Assembly (NCBI GenBank): GCA_946624065.1
Contig: CAMORT010000046.1
Coordinates: forward strand, 1-18,901
Source: F23-D06 sp002392325
GTDB taxonomy: Bacteria; Bacteroidota; Bacteroidia; Bacteroidales; WCHB1-69
Reading direction: 5' to 3'
Length of the DNA stretch: 18,901 bases
Shown here one piece after another: positions 13,454-18,901 of this stretch. Every line of letters starts with the position of its first letter. Position 1 is the stretch's first letter. The position numbers were made by a program, and so were the translations under genes. The notes below the pieces were generated by a model. It was not told the DNA's origin. It ran no database searches and was given only the letters and a program-made list of their open reading frames with translations.

Positions 13454-15070
13454 TTATTTCAGTACCCAGTATTTCGGGTTGACGTTCTTGGCGAAGGACT
13501 CCGCCTCTTCCTCTGTGTCAAATATGCCGATGCAGACACGCAGGTTGGAAACACCGCTCTGCGTGACCAGTTTCGGTTCGTATTGGTCTAGATTGCGTTG
13601 CTTGATGTGGCGCACGGCGTCCTGCTCGCTGGGTAAACTGCCGGCAATCACATAGTAGTGGCCCTGCTCAAAGCGGATGACGGGATAGTTTCCGTTGGCT
13701 GTGTTTCGCACCACTTCGGGCGTGTAAACCTCCGGCTCGCTAACCGTGTCTTCTGCAACGGTCTCATCGTAGGCAATCGTGTCTTCAGCAACCGTTTCGG
13801 GTTCTTCCGTGACCACGGCTTCTTTCGGTGCGGTAATCTTTTCTTTCAGATTGTTGAAAACGGTTAGCAACTGCTGACGGAACAGGTAACCCAACACTCC
13901 TAAAGCGATGAGGATGAGAAGGACAAACAACCACCACAGACTGCGATGCTTCTTCTTTTCTTCAGTCGGAATATTGCCATCACCATTATCCCCATCAGTG
14001 TCAGTATTCTCATGAACCACCTTCACATCTTGTACCTCTTGCACCACATGCGCCTCCTGTATTTCTTCTTCCGTATTCACATTCTCTTCAGCTTCCCTCA
14101 ATCGTTGCTCCGCTTCTTCCTGCAATCTTCTTTCTTCGGCCTCTTTTGCCAATCTCTCTTGTTCTTCAGCCTCTCTTAACCGTTGTTCCGCTTCCTCTTG
14201 CAGGCGCTTTTCCTCTGCCTCGCGGGCGCGTCTATCCTCTTCCTCTCTCAATCGTTGTTCAGCTTCTTCCTGCAGTCTTCTTTCTTCGGCCTCTTTGGCC
14301 AATCTCTCTTGTTCTTCAGCTTCTCTTAATCTCTGCTCCGCTTCCTCCTGCAAACGCTTCTCCTCTGCCTCGCGGGCGCGTCTTTCCTCTTCTTCCCTCA
14401 ATCGTTGCTCCGCTTCTTCCTGCAGTCTTCTTTCTTCGGCCTCTTTGGCCAATCTCTCTTGTTCTTCAGCCTCTCTTAACCGTTGCTCCGCCTCTTCTTG
14501 CAATCGTTTTTCCTCTGCCTCGCGTGTAAGTCTTTCCTCTTCCTCTCTCAATCTCTGTTCGGCTTCCTCCTGCAATCTTCTCTCCTCTTCTCCTCTTATT
14601 CTCTCTTCCTCCTCATTTACCTCCTGCACCTTATTCATCTCTTGTACCTCTTCCATATCATCCCCTCTTGCACCTAATCTCACCACTCCCATTCCTTCAA
14701 ACTCACGGTTGATTTCATCGATGTGGTCGCATACGAATTGGATCACTCCCTTGTCGCTCAGGGAGAAGGTGCCGAAATTGTCGAAACTGACACTCTTGTT
14801 GTTTTCCAGAGCTGTTTTCAGTTCTTCCACCCAATGGCTGATCTCAGCAGCGGCTTCCGTGATGCGGCATTGCTTCTCACGGCACAGCAGGTTGATGAAC
14901 TCCGTTCCGTCGGGCTGGTCATCTTTAACAGTCAGATTCACAATGTATTGTGGCGGTAAGATGGTGTCGCCATCAAAACGGGCAGACTGGTATTGCTTGG
15001 TGAAGGTTCCCAAATCGTTGATGAAAATGGAGTTGTCATTCAACAGGGCTTTTATGATGTAATTGATCAT
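13454..15070 (-). CDS. HU-CCDC81-like/coiled-coil/SPOR envelope protein
   Basis: 538 residues in clear order. Residues 1-125 resemble the paired HU-like CCDC81 domains of Bacteroidota proteins (INDLGTFTKQYQSARF, then VSFDNFGTFSLSDKG). Residues 155-335 are a highly charged E/R/A/L/Q coiled coil made of 50-residue repeats. A single transmembrane helix spans about 377-398 (LWWLFVLLILIALGVLGYLF), followed by an acidic linker (415-455). A C-terminal SPOR domain spans about 463-538 (YYVIAGSLPSEQDAVRHI...VCIGIFDTEEEAESFAK), which binds denuded septal peptidoglycan. With the HU and coiled-coil part in the cytoplasm and SPOR in the periplasm, a link between an intracellular partner and the division septum is plausible; that is inference. 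It lies between kdsB (19-bp gap) and pssA (29-bp gap). Confidence 0.88.
   Translation of the reverse strand: MINYIIKALLNDNSIFINDLGTFTKQYQSARFDGDTILPPQYIVNLTVKDDQPDGTEFINLLCREKQCRITEAAAEISHWVEELKTALENNKSVSFDNFGTFSLSDKGVIQFVCDHIDEINREFEGMGVVRLGARGDDMEEVQEMNKVQEVNEEEERIRGEEERRLQEEAEQRLREEEERLTREAEEKRLQEEAEQRLREAEEQERLAKEAEERRLQEEAEQRLREEEERRAREAEEKRLQEEAEQRLREAEEQERLAKEAEERRLQEEAEQRLREEEDRRAREAEEKRLQEEAEQRLREAEEQERLAKEAEERRLQEEAEQRLREAEENVNTEEEIQEAHVVQEVQDVKVVHENTDTDGDNGDGNIPTEEKKKHRSLWWLFVLLILIALGVLGYLFRQQLLTVFNNLKEKITAPKEAVVTEEPETVAEDTIAYDETVAEDTVSEPEVYTPEVVRNTANGNYPVIRFEQGHYYVIAGSLPSEQDAVRHIKQRNLDQYEPKLVTQSGVSNLRVCIGIFDTEEEAESFAKNVNPKYWVLK
14087..14584 (-). repeat. 150-bp tandem repeats inside the SPOR protein gene
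   Basis: Residues 163-328 are three copies plus a partial one of a 50-residue unit, itself two alternating halves (24 and 26 residues, each built on RLQEEAEQRLRE). At DNA level the period is 150 bp: for example TTTCTTCGGCCTCTTT recurs at 14131, 14281 and 14431 with only scattered substitutions. Near-identity of nucleotides, including silent positions, points to recent duplication or gene conversion. Confidence 0.9.
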
Positions 15071-15089
15071 GGGTGTTTGGGTGTTGGTT

Positions 15090-15812
15090 CTAAATTAGAT
15101 TGAAATTCTGGAGGTCTTCCGGTGTGTCGATACCGATTCCTTCGTAATCGCAGGGGGCAGTGTAGATGTCGAAACCGTTTTCCAACCAGCGCAGTTGCTC
15201 TAGCTTTTCGCTGTTTTCCAACGATGAAGGTGGCAGAAGGATAAGTTGCTTCAATGTCTCATAACGGTATGCATAAATGCCGAGATGCAGGTGATAGGTT
15301 GGGGCAGGCGAGTGGCTGTCGCGCACGAATGGGATGGGCAAACGACTGAAATACAGCGCTTTTTGGTTTTTGGAAAGCACCACTTTCACCTTGTTGGGGT
15401 TGTTGGCGTTGTCGGTGTCTTTGAAAGGTTTCACCAAGGTGGCGATATGGACCTCCGGGCGGTCAAAGAGTCCGGTCAGCAGGCCTATTTCCTTGGTGCT
15501 GATGCCGGGTTCGTCGCCCTGGATGTTCACGATGACATCATCGTCATGCAGTCCCAGCAATGCCGCCGCCTCTCCGCAGCGGTCGGTGCCCGACGGGTGC
15601 GTGGGTTTGGTCATCACCACTTGTCCGCCAAAACCGCGTACGCATTCCGCAATGCGCTCATCGTCCGTGGCCACTGCAATGCGGTCGAGTCCTGCCTCGC
15701 GCACATGCTCATAGACCACCTGTATCATAGGTTTGCCGTGAACCAATGCCAATGGCTTGCCCGGGAATCGGGTGGAGGCGTATCGTGCCGGTATGATGCC
15801 GATGAATCCCAT
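15090..15812 (-). CDS. kdsB: 3-deoxy-manno-octulosonate cytidylyltransferase
   Basis: 240 residues. It activates Kdo with CTP to CMP-Kdo for lipopolysaccharide inner-core assembly in the cytoplasm. Motifs match the family throughout: IPARYASTRFPGKPL (7-21) at the nucleotide site, PSGTDRCGEAA, NIQGDEP with the metal-binding aspartate, FSRLPIPF, and HLGIYAYR. Length is normal. Its ATG overlaps the stop of the deoxynucleoside kinase gene by one base (TAATG), so the two are translationally coupled. Confidence 0.96.
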   Translation of the reverse strand: MGFIGIIPARYASTRFPGKPLALVHGKPMIQVVYEHVREAGLDRIAVATDDERIAECVRGFGGQVVMTKPTHPSGTDRCGEAAALLGLHDDDVIVNIQGDEPGISTKEIGLLTGLFDRPEVHIATLVKPFKDTDNANNPNKVKVVLSKNQKALYFSRLPIPFVRDSHSPAPTYHLHLGIYAYRYETLKQLILLPPSSLENSEKLEQLRWLENGFDIYTAPCDYEGIGIDTPEDLQNFNLI

Positions 15813-16429
15813 TACTTGAACAGACCGAACAACTCGGCGTCTATCTTGTTGATAATCTCACCGAAATCCTCCGGTTTCTCGGCGAATTTGATGGTGTTCA
15901 CATCCACTACGAGCAACTTGCCCTCATTGTAGTTGGACAACCATTTTTCGTATTTCTCATTCAGATTCTCCAAATAGGACAATCGGATGGAGTCTTCGTA
16001 TGCCCGGCCGCGCTTGTGAATCTGTGTCACCAAGGTGGATACATCCGCCTTCAAATAGATGAGCAGGTCGGGCGCTTGGATGAACTGCTTCATCAGCTCA
16101 AACAACTGCGAATAGTTCTCAAAGTCGCGGGTGGCCATCAAGTCCATCTCATGCAGGTTCGGGGCGAAAATGTACGCATCCTCATAAATGGTGCGGTCTT
16201 GGATTACATCCTTCTTGCGCTTGCGGATGTCCAACACCTGACGGAAACGGCTGTTTAAGAAATAAATCTGAATATTGAACGACCAGCGTTGCATGTCTTG
16301 ATAGAAGCTGGCCAGATACGGGTTGTTGTCCACACTTTCGTACAGGGGTTCCCATCCGTAGTGCTTGGCTAACATGCCCGTGAGGGTGGTTTTTCCGGAT
16401 CCGATATTTCCGGCAACGGCAATATGCAT
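15812..16429 (-). CDS. Deoxynucleoside kinase
   Basis: 205 residues of the dNK/dGK-dCK family, which phosphorylates deoxynucleosides at the 5' position for salvage. P-loop GNIGSGKT is at 7-14, E31 (YESVDNNPYL) is the likely catalytic base region, QDRTIYEDAYIF (77-88) contains the DR pair that recognises substrate, and the arginine-rich lid KRGRAYED is at 139-146. Which deoxynucleoside it prefers is not decidable from sequence. It appears to be the first gene of the six-gene minus-strand run. I find no TAnnTTTG element in the 120 bp before it, so its promoter is unresolved. Confidence 0.9.
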   Translation of the reverse strand: MHIAVAGNIGSGKTTLTGMLAKHYGWEPLYESVDNNPYLASFYQDMQRWSFNIQIYFLNSRFRQVLDIRKRKKDVIQDRTIYEDAYIFAPNLHEMDLMATRDFENYSQLFELMKQFIQAPDLLIYLKADVSTLVTQIHKRGRAYEDSIRLSYLENLNEKYEKWLSNYNEGKLLVVDVNTIKFAEKPEDFGEIINKIDAELFGLFK

Positions 16430-16480
16430 AGGGTTAAAATTTATAATGATAGGTTTATAAAATTAATGGTCCTTTTGTGA

Positions 16481-16536
16481 GTGGCGGTCCTGTGTGACCG
16501 CCACATTCCTGTTTTTAGTCCTGTGTGACCGCCACA
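16481..16536. repeat. Duplicated 19-bp element with alternative hairpins
   Basis: The 19-mer GTCCTGTGTGACCGCCACA occurs exactly at 16487-16505 and 16518-16536, 31 bp apart. The left copy forms a perfect 9-bp hairpin with its flank (GTGGCGGTC 16481-16489 with GACCGCCAC 16496-16504, 6-base loop). The right copy can form a 6-bp stem (CCTGTG/CACAGG). It lies 14-69 bp past the stop of the ATP-grasp gene and 52-107 bp before the kinase gene, both minus strand. A terminator role is possible, but no long T-run follows directly. Confidence 0.75.
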
Positions 16537-16549
16537 GGCACAAATCAAA

Positions 16550-17701
16550 TCATATCATATAATCGTGCATGTCCAAATGCAGAATGTGTTCCAGTTCGGC
16601 CTTATGGGCGTCATCGGTGCGGATGAAGGCGGTGGCGGCCACGCCAACTGTGGGGTCGGCCAACGGCCGGAGTTCCAGCACATCCATCATGTCCTCGCGG
16701 AATTTCTTCTCGTTAAAACGCTCTTCGGGAGCAGCGTCGGACGGGCGTTCCAGCACGAGGAAACTGTAGGTGTCCTTTTCCTTGCCCTGCCACATCTCCT
16801 CTTTGCCAATGTGGATATTCTCCAGATAAGCCACAATCGGATGCAATCCGCTGATGTGCGTCTGCAACTCGTTGAGGCAGAATCCTGCGAAACGCAACGG
16901 GTTGATTTCGATGGGGATGGCCTTCTTCCCGTCGTAGCGGAACTCAATGTGCATAGGGAAGTCGTGCAGTTGCAGCACTTTGTTGAGTTGCACCAGGAAG
17001 TTCATAAATGATTCCTCATATTGGTCGTACAGCGCGCGGCTGGAGCAATAGAGTCGGTCGGAAGTGTCAGACTCGTTGGCGAAGCGGTGGTGGAAGATGT
17101 TGAGAATGGTGGGATTGCCGTTCTCATCAAGATAGGTGTCCACAGCATACTCCTCGCCTTTGATGTACTCCTCAATGAGGAATTTCTGAGTCCCGATGAC
17201 GAATTCCGGGAATTGCGCGCTCACTTTGTGGAAGTTCGCCTGGATGTCGCGGATGGCGGCATTCCACTCGTCCGCATTGCTCACCACATGCACGCCTGCG
17301 CTCAGGAACCCGACGGAGGGTTTCAGCACCAGCGGGAAGGTGAGTTCATCAGGGTTGATGTTGTTCAGTTTTACAATCTCTTCCTCGCAGAAGAAGAAGT
17401 CCGGATACATGTCCTGGCAGATGCGGCGGAAGGTGGCCTTGTCTTTCAGTAAGGCGATCTTGTCCAGCAACTCCTTGTCAGGCAGGTTTTTAACCAACCA
17501 TCCCAAAGCGTTTTCCGACATGGTGTAAAGGCGTCCGCGCTTTTGGTATTCGGCAACAAATTCCTCATCATTCAACAGGTTGAGGGCGTGTCCTTCTGCA
17601 ACCATTTTCTCCGACATGGCGTTTCTAAGCACAGGGAGATTTTTCTCAATGGCGGTTCGGACGAGTGTTTCAGATACGTAAGGTTTTTCTAAGATCAGCA
17701 T
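16550..17701 (-). CDS. ATP-grasp domain protein, substrate unknown
   Basis: 383 residues. The N-terminal 80 lack a recognised motif; the ATP-grasp fold follows. LLKDKATFRRICQ (84-96) and LVLKPSVG (124-131, with the ATP-binding lysine K127) form the first subdomain. EEYIKGEEYAVDTY (177-190) is the adenine/ribose region. HIEFR (E253) and IPIEINPLRFAG (E265, N267) supply the metal ligands, so the enzyme should be active. ATP-grasp enzymes join a carboxylate to an amine or thiol through an acyl phosphate; nothing identifies the substrates here. It begins 3 bp after the OPT transporter gene's stop, so the two are co-transcribed, and its product may act on amino acids or peptides that the transporter imports (inference). 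The C-terminal 80 residues are unassigned. Confidence 0.8.
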   Translation of the reverse strand: MLILEKPYVSETLVRTAIEKNLPVLRNAMSEKMVAEGHALNLLNDEEFVAEYQKRGRLYTMSENALGWLVKNLPDKELLDKIALLKDKATFRRICQDMYPDFFFCEEEIVKLNNINPDELTFPLVLKPSVGFLSAGVHVVSNADEWNAAIRDIQANFHKVSAQFPEFVIGTQKFLIEEYIKGEEYAVDTYLDENGNPTILNIFHHRFANESDTSDRLYCSSRALYDQYEESFMNFLVQLNKVLQLHDFPMHIEFRYDGKKAIPIEINPLRFAGFCLNELQTHISGLHPIVAYLENIHIGKEEMWQGKEKDTYSFLVLERPSDAAPEERFNEKKFREDMMDVLELRPLADPTVGVAATAFIRTDDAHKAELEHILHLDMHDYMI

Positions 17702-17704
17702 ATT

Positions 17705-18901
17705 TTAGTTTGTTTTTTTAACATTCAAGGAATGGAGTACCAGATAGACGCACAGTCCGACAAACATCACAATGGCGAGGATGTTGAACATGGGCGACCC
17801 GATGTAGTTGGCCATGAAGGTGGGTTCCACGCCGCAGTATTTGAGGATGGCGCTGATGACACCCATGATGGCACCGCCGGCGAGCAGACCGGAAGCGAGC
17901 AGTGTGCCCTTCTCACCGCGCATCTTGTTGAGCGCTTCGTCTTTGCTGCGTGTCTTGATGAACCAAGCCAAGAAACCGCCCACCAGCAACGGCAGGTTGA
18001 GTTGCAGCGGGATGAACATGCCCAAGGAGAATGCCAGCGCGGGAACGCCAATCACATCGAGCAGGATGGCCAATACGGCGCCCACGATGTAGAGAATCCA
18101 CGGAGTGGAGCCGTTGAACATCAGCGGTTGGATGATGGCGGCCATGGCGTTGGCTTGCGGAGCCACCAAAGCGTCTTCGCCAGTGTAACCGTATGTTTTT
18201 GACAATAACATGATTACGGCGCCAACGGTCAAAGCGGAAACCAATGTGCCCACGAACTTGAACGCCTCCTGTTTGAACGGCGAGGTGCCGATCCAGTAAC
18301 CGATTTTCAGGTCGGTGATGAAACCGCCAGCCATGGCGAGTGCGGAGCAGACGATGCCGCCCACCACCAGTGCGGTGAGGATTCCGGCGCCGCCCTTCAA
18401 ACCTACAGAGGCCAGCACAATAGAGGAAAGAATCAAGGTCATCATGGTCATGCCCGACACAGGGTTGGTGCCCACGGTGGCGATAGCGGTGGCGGCCACG
18501 GTGGTGAACAGGAAAGCGAAGATGAAGACCACCAGCAGACCGACCAGCACTTGCTTGATATTCATACTCATGCCTCCGAAGAGGAAGAAGATGAACATCA
18601 TGACGAGCACGGCGAGGAAACCGAAGAGGATGATTTTCATGGAGATGTCGCGTTGTGTGCGCAGCACGGCGTTCTCCTCACCCTTCTGCTTGCCGGCCTT
18701 GAAAGCCACGCCGAGTGATTTCTTGATGACGCCAGCGGATTTGCACACGCCGATGAGACCGGCCATGGCGATGCCGCCGATGCCGATGTAGCGTGCGTAG
18801 TTGGCGAAGATGAAGTCAGGGTCCAGTGTGCTCATGGAGGTCAGCACGCCGTCCACATCCATGGCGCCGTATTGGCCAAGGAGGGGCACGATGACCCACC
18901 A
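17705..18901 (-). CDS. OPT-family oligopeptide transporter, C-terminal part (5' end outside window)
   Basis: The frame is open to the window edge, so the start is missing; 398 codons plus stop are present out of a family length of about 600-700. The visible part holds roughly nine or ten hydrophobic helices, including the family-typical segments VGTNPVSGMTMMTL, GGFITDLKIGYWIGTSPFKQE, and LAFSLGMFIPLQLNLPLLVGGFLAW followed by the long loop KMRGEKGTLLASGLLAGGAIMG. OPT transporters use the proton gradient to take up oligopeptides or metal chelates. It heads a unit with the ATP-grasp gene, 3 bp downstream. A GTG at 18889 looks like a start but the preceding codons (WWVI) continue the membrane protein. 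Confidence 0.9.
   Translation of the reverse strand, partial: WWVIVPLLGQYGAMDVDGVLTSMSTLDPDFIFANYARYIGIGGIAMAGLIGVCKSAGVIKKSLGVAFKAGKQKGEENAVLRTQRDISMKIILFGFLAVLVMMFIFFLFGGMSMNIKQVLVGLLVVFIFAFLFTTVAATAIATVGTNPVSGMTMMTLILSSIVLASVGLKGGAGILTALVVGGIVCSALAMAGGFITDLKIGYWIGTSPFKQEAFKFVGTLVSALTVGAVIMLLSKTYGYTGEDALVAPQANAMAAIIQPLMFNGSTPWILYIVGAVLAILLDVIGVPALAFSLGMFIPLQLNLPLLVGGFLAWFIKTRSKDEALNKMRGEKGTLLASGLLAGGAIMGVISAILKYCGVEPTFMANYIGSPMFNILAIVMFVGLCVYLVLHSLNVKKTN

Noticed and set aside
14295..15062. 255-codon serine-rich plus-strand frame opposite the SPOR gene
   Set aside because: It is the antisense of E/R/L/Q-rich coiled-coil repeats, which removes stop codons; the minus-strand protein has clear domains.

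Overview
The window looks like a chromosomal segment of a Bacteroidota bacterium, most likely order Bacteroidales. Four things point there. Several intergenic gaps carry the Bacteroidota-type -7 element TAnnTTTG. Threonine dehydrogenase is of the short-chain (epimerase-like) type. One protein joins an HU-CCDC81-like head to a SPOR tail. Small lipoprotein and outer-membrane barrel genes are present. Base composition is close to balanced inside genes and AT-rich in most gaps. I see no rRNA, tRNA, CRISPR array, transposase or phage gene.

Layout. At the left, on the minus strand: an EamA/DMT permease (34-966), a perfect terminator hairpin (976-1004), and a likely two-gene unit of short-chain L-threonine dehydrogenase and a cysteine-desulfurase-like PLP enzyme (1016-3152). 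Next comes a single gene for a four-helix-bundle protein with a C-terminal zinc ribbon (3302-4042), bounded by a -7-like element and a very long inverted repeat. Then hisS with a DUF389 membrane protein downstream (4208-6740), and a short Omp85/BamA-TamA-like outer-membrane protein (6784-8235). Divergent from the last is a plus-strand group: a 44-residue lipoprotein, a predicted outer-membrane barrel, a run of three unlike tandem-repeat tracts, and a polysaccharide flippase (8316-10933).

The right half is minus strand again. A tightly packed run is read in the order deoxynucleoside kinase, kdsB, HU-CCDC81/SPOR protein, pssA, LOG-family hydrolase, holB (16429 down to 10936). It mixes LPS (CMP-Kdo), phospholipid, septal-envelope, nucleotide salvage and replication functions with gaps of 33 bp or less, so it is probably one operon. 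Upstream of it, an OPT-family transporter (cut by the window edge) and an ATP-grasp protein form another unit, separated from the run by a gap with repeated hairpins.

Most of this is housekeeping and envelope biology. I did not find a complete new system. The parts most worth a second look are the tandem-repeat leader before the flippase, the unannotated lipoprotein/barrel pair, the orphan four-helix-bundle/zinc-ribbon gene with its long hairpin, the 150-bp coding repeats in the SPOR protein, and the repeated hairpins at 16481-16536.
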